The notes under the pieces: model-generated | Told to the model about the DNA's origin: nothing | The model's database searches: none | What the model saw: only the letters and a program-made list of their open reading frames with translations | Shown: positions 7,850 to 16,487 of the stretch, piece after piece | Layout: every line of letters starts with the position of its first letter | Numbering within the stretch: position 1 is the first letter of the stretch | Program-made: the position numbers and the translations under genes | NCBI GenBank assembly: GCA_001793235.1 | Contig: MGHM01000007.1 | Coordinates: forward strand, 1-35,648 | Direction: 5' to 3' | From: Candidatus Woesebacteria bacterium RIFCSPLOWO2_01_FULL_44_24b | GTDB lineage: Bacteria > Patescibacteriota > Microgenomatia > UBA8517 | DNA length: 35,648 bases

Positions 7850-9538
7850 TTATCTTGAAAACAATCTCAAGAGCCAGTCAAGAATGCTTTCTGCTGCGCT
7901 TACCCCCTGAACCCCACTGCCAGCTGGGTAACATTGATTACCAGCCCAGGACCCACCAGAATTTATACAGGCAGTATATGGATCCGGTTGTGTGGTGGCA
8001 GTGGGAACCGAGGCGGTTGGCGCCGGCGTAGAAGACGATGATGTTGAGCCACAATTACAACTGCAAAAGTCTCCGTTCCACGAACAAGTGCCGCCACAAG
8101 ACGTGCAGCCAGCTTCTTGCTGTTCCCGGCTCATGTTTGTTGTATAGGGAGTTGCACTTGGGTAAGGAGTATAGCTCCCAGAAGTTGAGCCTGAACTACC
8201 GCTTCCACTTGACCCGGTACCGCTCGTACCAGTAGTCGTTGTTGTGGTGCCCCCACTGGAGCCACCACTTGGGCTGTATGTGCCAGGACTGTAAGTAGAC
8301 GTATAGTTTTTACAGTTACAAATCCCCGAACTCCAATCACAAGTCCCGCCTCCAGCTTTACAGTAGTACTCCTGTTGCTCGCGGCTCATGGTACTGCCGG
8401 AACTATAATCCTGGCTGCCTGGATAGGATGTCGAGCCGGTCGATCCGCTATAAGAGCCGGAAGTGCCACATTGACAAGCCGACCCAATCCACGAGCAGCC
8501 TTTGTTCCCGCACTCAATTGCCGGTCCATTTGTTCCCGTGCAATCGCAGGAATTATTTTTCCAATTACACCCTCCACTTATACAAGAATTTTTATACTCT
8601 TCCGAGTTATAAGTATTTGAGGATGTATAAATTGGGGTGCTGCATTGACATGAGCTGCCAAGCCAAGAACATCCGGCGTATTTTACGCACTCCTGCGCTG
8701 GATCAACATTGGTTGTTTTATAAGAAGAACTACAATTACAAGTGTTATTCCCCCAATAACAACTTGGTGTCCGGTTACACATATCAATCGGGTTATTGTT
8801 CTCCCCCATACCCCGAGTGGAACAGGTTTGTGGATTTCTACTACAAAACTCGCGACAGCTTTCCTCTGACGAGCAGCCTCCAGGACCGCTAAACTGGCCT
8901 CCGACCGAAGCCATAAAGCTTTGACAAATTTTATAGTTGTCAACGGATGCACAAAACTCACGACAACTCTGCTCGGACGAGCAGCCTCCAGGACCAACTT
9001 TTTGCTCGCCACCACGAAGCCCTACGCTTTTTGCAAAACTCGAGCACTCATCTTTATGGCTTTCATCCTCGCAATATGCTTTGCAAGAAGTTATTGAATT
9101 GCAACCTAGAACTTCCTTTGCTTTATTCAGGACGGAGCTTTCGCCGGGATTATCAACCACCCCTCCTCCCAATTCATATTTCCTAGCGAAATTGCTGCAT
9201 TTTTGATAGTTCGCAGGCTGTTCACACAGATTCCTGCAAGAAACTTCGCTGTCGCAGCCTAACTCCACCTTTGACCTTTTGAGTGCAGTTTCCTTGTTTT
9301 GTTCCAATTCTTCTTCGTCGTAAAACCCTTTCTCTTTGGCATATTCAACACAAGTGTCTGCATTGACCGGGTCATCACAATAACTCCTGCATTCAGAAAA
9401 ACTCTCGCATTCCCCGAGCTCGGAAATTGGGTAACTAACACCATACTCTTCAAGAGCTTCCTCTTGAGCCGAAATCTGCCCGGCAAAGACAAGGAGTCCA
9501 ACCATTATTGTTAATCCAAAATATAGATACCTTCTCAT
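7850..9538 (-). CDS. Secreted Cys-repeat protein (562 aa) with Gly/Ser/Thr-rich linker
   Basis: Signal peptide; repeated GCxSxxSCxxxCxxxxxxxxCxxFAxxxG modules and a second GCSWxxxxCxC module type. Confidence 0.9.
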   Translation of the reverse strand: MRRYLYFGLTIMVGLLVFAGQISAQEEALEEYGVSYPISELGECESFSECRSYCDDPVNADTCVEYAKEKGFYDEEELEQNKETALKRSKVELGCDSEVSCRNLCEQPANYQKCSNFARKYELGGGVVDNPGESSVLNKAKEVLGCNSITSCKAYCEDESHKDECSSFAKSVGLRGGEQKVGPGGCSSEQSCREFCASVDNYKICQSFMASVGGQFSGPGGCSSEESCREFCSRNPQTCSTRGMGENNNPIDMCNRTPSCYWGNNTCNCSSSYKTTNVDPAQECVKYAGCSWLGSSCQCSTPIYTSSNTYNSEEYKNSCISGGCNWKNNSCDCTGTNGPAIECGNKGCSWIGSACQCGTSGSYSGSTGSTSYPGSQDYSSGSTMSREQQEYYCKAGGGTCDWSSGICNCKNYTSTYSPGTYSPSGGSSGGTTTTTTGTSGTGSSGSGSSGSTSGSYTPYPSATPYTTNMSREQQEAGCTSCGGTCSWNGDFCSCNCGSTSSSSTPAPTASVPTATTQPDPYTACINSGGSWAGNQCYPAGSGVQGVSAAESILDWLLRLFSR

Positions 9539-9780
9539 TTGGCTAGGTCAAAAGGATTTTTATAAGTTGAAAATGGGTTTACATATTGCGAATTTGAATC
9601 AAAGGGGTTGTTGTATTCTTGAGAGAGACTTACCGATACTGACTCTGGGGTGCTCCTGAGAAGAGTTTGTTGAACACTTTTAGGGAGACCTCCACTCAAG
9701 ACTGCAAGCGCCAAAAGGACAACAACCAAAACACCAACCAAAACCAAGGGAAGTAAATGAATTATGCCCCTTTGCTGCAT
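9535..9780 (-). CDS. Small single-TM hypothetical protein
   Basis: LLPLVLVGVLVVVLLALAVL; ATGA overlap with the Cys-repeat gene. Confidence 0.75.
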   Translation of the reverse strand: MQQRGIIHLLPLVLVGVLVVVLLALAVLSGGLPKSVQQTLLRSTPESVSVSLSQEYNNPFDSNSQYVNPFSTYKNPFDLAK

Positions 9781-9842
9781 ATTGTGATGTCTCCATTATG
9801 TCATCAAAGCCAAACTGCTTGTCAATACCTTTTTTAGCTTGG

Positions 9843-10175
9843 CTAAAAATTATACAAATTCACCGCATCATTTACCTGCTGATTGAGGGTGGTCATAAAG
9901 TCCTGTGCCAGTTTGAAGGCTATGGCCAATGAAAGGAAAGTCAAAACGATTGCCACCACTCCAATTATCTTTGCCTTTTGGCTGTTTTGTCTAAGATACG
10001 GAAGCGCATACCAAATGCCAAGAGGTGGAAGAATAATACTTTTAAGATATAAAACAATTTGAGATGAAGTAGAAGTTGACTTAGCTGCCGGCTTTAAATT
10101 TCTTCCACAATTAAAACAATAATAATCGGTAGGCCGCACAGCAGTGTGGCAATTTGGGCAGGTTGAGTTATTCAT
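9843..10175 (-). CDS. Zinc-ribbon membrane protein
   Basis: CPNCHTAVRPTDYYCFNCG plus two hydrophobic segments. Confidence 0.85.
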   Translation of the reverse strand: MNNSTCPNCHTAVRPTDYYCFNCGRNLKPAAKSTSTSSQIVLYLKSIILPPLGIWYALPYLRQNSQKAKIIGVVAIVLTFLSLAIAFKLAQDFMTTLNQQVNDAVNLYNF

Positions 10176-10184
10176 TAATTAATT

Positions 10185-10529
10185 CTACTCCATCCCGGGC
10201 AAAGGCAAACTTTCATGCACTTCAATTGAGCAGCCGTCCACCCAATCCAAATGCGGGTGACCCTTAAGCATCTCAACTGCTTCATCCATTGAGTTTGCTT
10301 GCAAAATTGTGTAGCCAACTACCTCATTTTCACTTGCGTGAGTACCGTCTTTGGTCACAACCATGCCGTTACCAAGCGGGGTTCCCATATCAACCATCCC
10401 GCTGCCAACTTTTTCTTTCCAAGCAAACCATGGCTCCATGCCTTTTTTAGCATCTTCTGGGCTGACATTTGCCATTTTCTGCGCAGCTGACGCTGGCGCA
10501 TGATAAATTACAATAAATTTTTTCATCAA
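10185..10529 (-). CDS. YCII-related domain protein
   Basis: MKKFIVIYHAP…ANSMDEAVEMLKGHPHLDWVDGCSIEVHESLPL. Confidence 0.8.
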   Translation of the reverse strand: MMKKFIVIYHAPASAAQKMANVSPEDAKKGMEPWFAWKEKVGSGMVDMGTPLGNGMVVTKDGTHASENEVVGYTILQANSMDEAVEMLKGHPHLDWVDGCSIEVHESLPLPGME

Positions 10530-10870
10530 TAATCACCTTCCTTCGACGGATTCGACTTCGCTCGCCGTGGTGAGTTCTATCGAACCACTCATTTCATTCG
10601 CTCAGGACTATAGCCTTTGCAAACTGAAGCTATTTTAGCACAAAATTGCCAAAGATTACTCCTTGATTTATCGCTTGGTGGACGATAATATTTAACTTAG
10701 GTTTATGAGCATTAGTTTGACACTAGCGAATCTATGGGCAAGGTTTCAGAAGGCAACGGGTCCAGCGCCTGAGATGGAAACTGGTCGTGGAGTGACTGGA
10801 GTTCGAGGGCTTGTTCCATCTCTCCTTCGTAATAAAACAGTTGCAAAACAACTCCAAAATCTCAAACCCT

Positions 10871-11395
10871 TCAAGGGACAGTCGAAAGCTTGATTATTTT
10901 AAAACTTTTAACCACAGTTTCAAAAATACTGGATTCCAAACACTCATATAGGCTGAGTTCATATACCGTGCCACTGTTATGTAGTCGATAAATTGGACAC
11001 CCGTTACCCTCAGGCAAACTTCCATACGAAACGATTGTTTTGTGTCCTGGGATATTGTTTATGGATACGTTTGTCTGACTTAGCACTTTTAAATCATCAT
11101 TGGAATCGATGGTAGTCTTGCTGCCTTGTTCGATTTTGACTCTCATATCAGGAGAGGGTGTTTCGTCATCTAGCGTAGGTTCTTTAACTATATAAAGAAA
11201 AGTGTCAGTTTCGTCTACAAAAAACCCTCCAGGAATTTCCAACGAAAATTTCCATTTTTTATTGATATATTTTTCTGCAGATGAAGTTTTATCCGAAATT
11301 GTAGGGATTATATCAGGTATAGTTTTATTCTGCCAAAAATAAATACCGGTTAATAATATAACTACTAAAATAACTGCAACAATTATTCTGACCAT
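10871..11395 (-). CDS. Hypothetical membrane-anchored protein
   Basis: N-terminal TM VRIIVAVILVVILLTGIYFW; ORF 174 aa. Confidence 0.75.
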   Translation of the reverse strand: MVRIIVAVILVVILLTGIYFWQNKTIPDIIPTISDKTSSAEKYINKKWKFSLEIPGGFFVDETDTFLYIVKEPTLDDETPSPDMRVKIEQGSKTTIDSNDDLKVLSQTNVSINNIPGHKTIVSYGSLPEGNGCPIYRLHNSGTVYELSLYECLESSIFETVVKSFKIIKLSTVP

Positions 11396-11403
11396 AGACT
11401 ATT

Positions 11404-12279
11404 TTATTTACAATAATCACTCACTTTACCTTCGTGCCCTCCCGCAGGAAGACTTTTTACTAAAGAGGCATCTTTGGCATCAATATAATCAAACCAGCAA
11501 ACGGCATACACGCCGTACTCATCTATATTTGGATGTTTTGAACGAAAGGCGGTGTCATAATCAAAGCCATTAGTTTTCCTTAAATCATAAAGCCCAAAAT
11601 CAACAAAAACATTTCTACCTGCATAGCCGCTTGGGAAGCTTTTGTAGCCAATTGCGGTTGCCAATACTTCATCTTTTTTAACATAAACTTTAGGTGTTAC
11701 CTCTGTGGTTCTTGAGTCACCATTTTTATTCAAAGGTATTTTGGCAAAAACTTCTTGTAGTTTGGGAGACAATGTTAGAAGATGATCGTGCATCACCATG
11801 ATTCCACAGTTACTTACATAAAACAAAAAGTTTTGTACCTCCCCACCAATGTCTTCATATCTGCTAGCCTTCAAAATATAACCATCAAAAATGGCACGAA
11901 CTTCAATGTTGTTATCGTCTCGGTTGTCAAACCTAAAGCCTCCGTGTGGTTTATAATCTCCTCCACGTTCCTGCCCGGGGTATAAAATTCCACTTACAAG
12001 ACTCATGTCGACCGGAGAAGGAAAAACCAAAGGCTCGGGACAATTTGACGCAACACCAATGGCTTGCCAATTTTTAGTCTTTTGGTCAAACTGCCAGTTA
12101 ACGTTTACTCCAACTTTTTTCTGAATATCTGCCAAGTCACTTTTTGCCCGCTCATAAGTTTCTATTGGAGAAGCCATTTGTGTTAATAGGGAGCCATTTG
12201 TTGAAACCAAAAAGAGAACAATAAGTATAACTGGCACAAAAAGTAGAAATATCAGTGGAGTAAATCCTTTGTTGTTCAC
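11404..12279 (-). CDS. Membrane-anchored M23-peptidase-like protein
   Basis: N-terminal TM; HGGFRFDNRDDNNIEVRAIFDGYI…MVMHDHL resembles the M23 motif order. Confidence 0.6.
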   Translation of the reverse strand: MNNKGFTPLIFLLFVPVILIVLFLVSTNGSLLTQMASPIETYERAKSDLADIQKKVGVNVNWQFDQKTKNWQAIGVASNCPEPLVFPSPVDMSLVSGILYPGQERGGDYKPHGGFRFDNRDDNNIEVRAIFDGYILKASRYEDIGGEVQNFLFYVSNCGIMVMHDHLLTLSPKLQEVFAKIPLNKNGDSRTTEVTPKVYVKKDEVLATAIGYKSFPSGYAGRNVFVDFGLYDLRKTNGFDYDTAFRSKHPNIDEYGVYAVCWFDYIDAKDASLVKSLPAGGHEGKVSDYCK

Positions 12280-12330
12280 TAATTTAGTATATATTAATTT
12301 TCCTCATGATGATTTCCGAACCGGATCTGT

Positions 12331-13530
12331 TCAGGCAAGCATTGGCTCATTTGCCAATATCGGATACTCACCGATAACTGAAGTATCTATTGCAACATTC
12401 ATGGACTCTTTTTTAGTGATTTTGGTCGGCCTAGCCAGTTTGGTCAATTCCTTTACAATGGTTCTGATTAGCTTTTGGGCCTCTATTTTGTTTTCTTTGT
12501 TTGATAAATTCCAGTCTAAACCTGGTCCGGTGTTTCCCTCGAGAAGATAAATATTTCCCTTATTGCTGATTATAAAATCAAGGGCATATAGCGAAGATTT
12601 TTTATTTAATACCTTGGCGATTTTGTCAGAAGTAAGAAGAACATTCGAGGGCACTTGGCTTTTTGGTATATATTTCAGTATTCCTCCCTGGTGCTCGTTG
12701 CAGCGGAAGTCTCCAGCTTTGGCCATTCTTATATAGGTTTGAATAATTTTTCCTCCGAGATATATAAGCCGGATATCGGTTGAGACCAGGGAGTTTTTGT
12801 AGATAAAACCTTTATCAAACTTAATAAATGACTGAACAATAAATGATCTTTTATTATGTTTTTTTAACGATTCAACTATCTTTTTGGTTTGATCGACTTT
12901 GAATTTATAGACATTTATTCCCCCGGCTCCAAACCTGTCTTTTATTATAATTTCGTCAGAAAAGTCTTCCTTGTGGGCATGTTTTCTTGCTATTTCGCGA
13001 AGTGTATTGCACGCTCTATAAACACTTTTGACGGTACTTTTTTTAATAGTTACTGTGGGGATGGAAAATTGATGGAGTCTTTTATAAGTTTTTTGTTTGT
13101 CGAAAAAAAGATCAAAAAGCAAAGGCTCATTAAAAGGTTTAATTTTCTTTGAAGAAAAAAGTAAACTACGACTATTCTTGATTTTCTTATTAACGGGAGA
13201 AAATTTGTCAAAAATTACTTTCGAGTAGCCGGTTTTTTTAACCTTAACCCAACTATTACCTTTATAAAGCCAGTAGCTTTGGCATTTACCGGCGCCAATT
13301 ATGTCAGCGGAGGTAGTGAAGGCTGCTTTTAATCTATTCTTCTGACAGATTTTTAAAAAGTATCCATAAACATCATTGTAACTTTCGCTATTTGAACCTT
13401 TAGCAAAAGGTAATAAGGCCTCATCTTTTAAAGTGTTGGCGCTAGTGGCAAGTCTATCAGAGTATACAATCAGAACATCAAATATGTCCTTTGTCATAAA
13501 CAAATTAAAGGGGCAAGAAAATACAATCAA
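12331..13530 (-). CDS. ATP-grasp domain protein (RimK-like)
   Basis: DEIIIKDRFGAGGINVYKF…DIRLIYLGGKIIQTYIRMA…YALDFIISNKGNIYLLEGNTGPGLDW. Confidence 0.8.
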   Translation of the reverse strand: MIVFSCPFNLFMTKDIFDVLIVYSDRLATSANTLKDEALLPFAKGSNSESYNDVYGYFLKICQKNRLKAAFTTSADIIGAGKCQSYWLYKGNSWVKVKKTGYSKVIFDKFSPVNKKIKNSRSLLFSSKKIKPFNEPLLFDLFFDKQKTYKRLHQFSIPTVTIKKSTVKSVYRACNTLREIARKHAHKEDFSDEIIIKDRFGAGGINVYKFKVDQTKKIVESLKKHNKRSFIVQSFIKFDKGFIYKNSLVSTDIRLIYLGGKIIQTYIRMAKAGDFRCNEHQGGILKYIPKSQVPSNVLLTSDKIAKVLNKKSSLYALDFIISNKGNIYLLEGNTGPGLDWNLSNKENKIEAQKLIRTIVKELTKLARPTKITKKESMNVAIDTSVIGEYPILANEPMLA

Positions 13531-14732
13531 GCAACAAACGTAATCGCAGTGCCTTTTTTATTAGCGCGGCCAGTGCGCCCAATGCGGTGAATATAATCCT
13601 CATAAGTTTCGGGAAGGTCGTAGTTAATGACATGAGAAATATCGTCAATGTCAAGCCCGCGTGAAGCAACGTCCGTGGCCAAAAGCACCTTCACACGGCC
13701 AAGCTTAAACTGCTCAAGCGCATGTTGTCTCTGGTTTTGCGACTTATTACCATGAATCGAGGCGGCTTGAAACCCGTTTCTGGTTAACTCCCGACTAAGA
13801 GTTTCCACTCCCCGTTTGGTGCGGCCAAACACCAAAACTTTTTCAAACTCCTCGGAGTAAAGCAACTCAATAAGCATTCCCGTTTTACCTTTACCGTTTA
13901 CCCGGACAACGTCCTGTTTTACTTTTGCCAGAGTGTCAGTGATTTTTACCGAAATAGTCACCGGCTGCGCGGTAAACTTGTTCATGACGGCACGCACTTT
14001 GTCAGTGATGGTTGCCGAGAAGAACAATGACTGCCGGGGGCTAGGGAGCTTTGAAATAATGCGCTCCATATCCGGCAAAAAGCCCATGTCAAGCATGCGG
14101 TCCACTTCATCCAACACCACAGTCTGGTAATCGGCGAAGTTTATGCATCGCTGTTCACATAAATCCAAAAGCCTGCCCGGCGTGCCTATGACAAAATGGG
14201 GACGGCGGTTCAAGTGGTAAATCTGTTTTCTTATGGGCATTCCGCCAATACAAATTGTTGAGAAAATTCCTAAATCTTTAGTAAAGGAATAGAGCTCTTT
14301 TTCAATCTGGACCGCCAGTTCACGGGTTGGGGTAACTATTAAAACCTTCTGGGCCTTATTCTTAACGACTTTATCAATCAAAGGAATTAAAAACGCGCCC
14401 GTTTTACCTGTCCCCGTGTTGGCAATGCCAACCACATCATGGCCAGCTAAAATCTCGGGAATTGCCTGATCTTGGATCGGGGTCGGGTCCGTGTAGCCAC
14501 GCCTCCCAACATTATCCTTAAGTTGACTCGAAATCTCAAAATCAGCAAAACTGTTTTTGGGAGTAAATTTTTCCTCCACCACGGCAGACACATCCTCATT
14601 TAAATTTTTAATAATAAAAGACGGGTCAAAGGTTCGCACCCGGCGTGCTCGCCCAGTGTTTCTTCCACCACGCCATGGTCCGCCTCTGGCGGAATACCGC
14701 GGTCTGTAATTATTTTGATACATAAGTTTCAA
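13527..14732 (-). CDS. DEAD-box RNA helicase
   Basis: ANTGTGKTGAF, PTRELA, GTPGRLLD, VLDEVDRMLD, FFSATI, HRIGRTGRA. Confidence 0.97.
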   Translation of the reverse strand: MKLMYQNNYRPRYSARGGPWRGGRNTGRARRVRTFDPSFIIKNLNEDVSAVVEEKFTPKNSFADFEISSQLKDNVGRRGYTDPTPIQDQAIPEILAGHDVVGIANTGTGKTGAFLIPLIDKVVKNKAQKVLIVTPTRELAVQIEKELYSFTKDLGIFSTICIGGMPIRKQIYHLNRRPHFVIGTPGRLLDLCEQRCINFADYQTVVLDEVDRMLDMGFLPDMERIISKLPSPRQSLFFSATITDKVRAVMNKFTAQPVTISVKITDTLAKVKQDVVRVNGKGKTGMLIELLYSEEFEKVLVFGRTKRGVETLSRELTRNGFQAASIHGNKSQNQRQHALEQFKLGRVKVLLATDVASRGLDIDDISHVINYDLPETYEDYIHRIGRTGRANKKGTAITFVA

Positions 14733-14938
14733 ATGAAACTGTTTAAGAAAAAGAAGTTGTCAAGTGAATAAGAAGAAAAGATACGTTGTAAAAAAATATA
14801 TTTGAGGTACCTCTACTTGCGAACTCAATGGTTCTTTTGGACTAAACAGTCTTTGGCTGCAAATTAATGCAACATGGGAAGTATAGCAGGTTTACAAAGT
14901 TTGTCAAGAAACTATAGGATTTAGCCTTAAATTGCTCT

Positions 14939-14957
14939 TGCTCCCCGGGTAGGATTC
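14939..14957 (-). repeat. Duplicated 3'-terminal fragment of tRNA-Asn (GAATCCTACCCGGGGAGCA)
   Basis: Identical 19 nt at 15249-15267 (true tRNA-Asn 3' end plus 2 nt). Confidence 0.85.
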
Positions 14958-14981
14958 ATCTCGGCTTCGCTCGATGCAAGC

Positions 14982-15215
14982 TCACATTTGCTTCTTTGCC
15001 TTGCCCCATTTCTTGATTTGTTTCTCTCTAATAGCCGCATTGTGCTCACTCAGATATCTCTCGCAGTAAACCAGTTTAAGATCAGAAAACTTTTCAGTAA
15101 AAAACGAACTCCTAGATTTATGCTGTTTCATTCTATTCACGATATCTGGCGTTATACCAACATAAAAGGTTTTCTGATCACAAAGAAGCATATATAAGTA
15201 CCAAGCTTTTGACAT
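14982..15215 (-). CDS. GIY-YIG endonuclease-domain protein (#1)
   Basis: WYLYMLLCDQKTFYVGITPDIVNRMKQHKS…IREKQIKKWGKAKK. Confidence 0.92.
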   Translation of the reverse strand: MSKAWYLYMLLCDQKTFYVGITPDIVNRMKQHKSRSSFFTEKFSDLKLVYCERYLSEHNAAIREKQIKKWGKAKKQM

Positions 15216-15250
15216 TATTAAAATTGGCCTGCACTGAGCTTGCCGAAGTG

Positions 15251-15322
15251 CTCCCCGGGTAGGATTCGAACCTACGGCCTTGATCTTAACAGGATCCCGC
15301 TCTACCGCTGAGCTACCGGGGA
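15251..15322 (-). tRNA. tRNA-Asn (GTT)
   Basis: Acceptor TCCCCGG/CCGGGGA, D arm, anticodon loop CTGTTAA, T arm GTAGGTTCGAATCCTAC; CCA not encoded. Confidence 0.93.
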
Positions 15323-15564
15323 ATATATTGTTTAATGTACTGTCTACCGCGATAAGATTTTAATTCTTTCTCTCGTAACAACGCCGAAATCCTACTTGGT
15401 AGCACTTCTTCATAAATCAGCTCCCAAGAGCCATCAAACCGAGCAGTATATCCTTTTTTAAATGTTTTATCATTATGCAATTTAAGTCTTTCTTTGATAT
15501 TTTGCGTTTGCCCAACATAAAACTTATTGTGTTTTTTATTGTAAATTACATAAACCACAAACAT
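15313..15564 (-). CDS. GIY-YIG endonuclease-domain protein (#2)
   Basis: FVVYVIYNKKHNKFYVGQTQNIKERLKLH…LLREKELKS; last codons (IPR*) lie in the tRNA-Asn 5' end. Confidence 0.92.
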   Translation of the reverse strand: MFVVYVIYNKKHNKFYVGQTQNIKERLKLHNDKTFKKGYTARFDGSWELIYEEVLPSRISALLREKELKSYRGRQYIKQYIPR

Positions 15565-15576
15565 TTCCTAATTATA

Positions 15577-15634
15577 CCCGCTCTACCTCCGCCATCCGCC
15601 AGCTGGCGGAGGCGGAGAGCTACCGGGGAATATA
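15577..15634 (-). repeat. Duplicated 5' fragment of tRNA-Asn interrupted by a palindrome in the D loop
   Basis: tatattccccggtagctc [29-nt palindrome] ggtagagcggg on minus strand, versus tatattccccggtagctc agc ggtagagcggg in the intact gene. Confidence 0.85.
15588..15616. repeat. Palindromic intergenic element TCCGCCATCCGCCAGCTGGCGGAGGCGGA
   Basis: Near-perfect inverted repeat centred on CCAGCTGG. Confidence 0.85.
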
Positions 15635-15802
15635 CTAAAATGTGCAGACGTAGTATACCAATTGAGCTTAATTTAATCCAGCAAAAAGAAGAGTTAACCT
15701 GAAGCAAAAATTGCTTTATAGATATTTCCACAACGACTCGGCTCTGTTTATTTACCAGCTTACCTAGCAATGCATTACTATAGTATCTTTGATACTAAGT
15801 AT

Positions 15803-16393
15803 TTAGCCTTTCTTTTCGTCTACTCCCTTTATCGCCGCTTCGATCAAGTCGTGCGGGAGGGCCACTGCACTCAAAAGCGCTTTCCTAACCACTGAACCGG
15901 CCTCGCTCCCAATTTCGTCAGCGGCATGAACTACCCCGACTACCGATTCTCGTACTACATCTGTTGTTCCAACCCCTACTTTCTGGGCCACTTCCATAGC
16001 GCCTTCAACAACAGAGACTGCAACTTCCCCCAAGTCTGCTCCTGCGTCGCCCGCCCCTACAATCGCTCCATGAGTGGCTTTACTAATTGCGGTTAACACA
16101 TTGCCGCCAGCTTCAGATACACCACTGACTGCTGCCACAACCGCGTTTTTAGCAACACTCACGACAGAGGCTCCCAGCTCTCCGGCCCCAGCGACGGCTC
16201 CGCCAACAACTTCAACCACTGAATCCAGACTTTCGGTTGCCACATCTGTGACGTCGCGCAGAAGGCCGACAACTTGCCCTTTAACGGCTCCGCGAAGTGC
16301 ATCCAAAACGTCGTCGGCTCCTTTAACGGTAGTTACAACTGTGTTTTTAACTTCTTCAGCAAGTTTACTAAGCAAAATAATCACCCCCTTCAC
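15803..16393 (-). CDS. Ala/Val/Gly-rich repetitive amphipathic protein (196 aa)
   Basis: Repeating GA(x)(x)…VV..V motifs, no clear domain. Confidence 0.7.
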   Translation of the reverse strand: MKGVIILLSKLAEEVKNTVVTTVKGADDVLDALRGAVKGQVVGLLRDVTDVATESLDSVVEVVGGAVAGAGELGASVVSVAKNAVVAAVSGVSEAGGNVLTAISKATHGAIVGAGDAGADLGEVAVSVVEGAMEVAQKVGVGTTDVVRESVVGVVHAADEIGSEAGSVVRKALLSAVALPHDLIEAAIKGVDEKKG

Positions 16394-16487
16394 CTTCTAA
16401 CACATTACCACAGAAAATAAATATGAACCAGCAGATTGTAAACGTATAAAATGGTAAAATGCACTAGTGATCAAAAACATAGATAGA

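Noticed and set aside
7750-9514. Numerous antisense and alternative-frame ORFs over the Cys-repeat gene (e.g. 8131..8340, 8428..8892, 8683..9015)
   Set aside because: Produced by the repetitive composition of the 562-aa gene; no signal peptide, domain or start-site support.
10705-10893. 62-aa plus-strand ORF
   Set aside because: No recognisable domain; plausible but unsupported, and it overlaps the end of the 10871..11395 gene.
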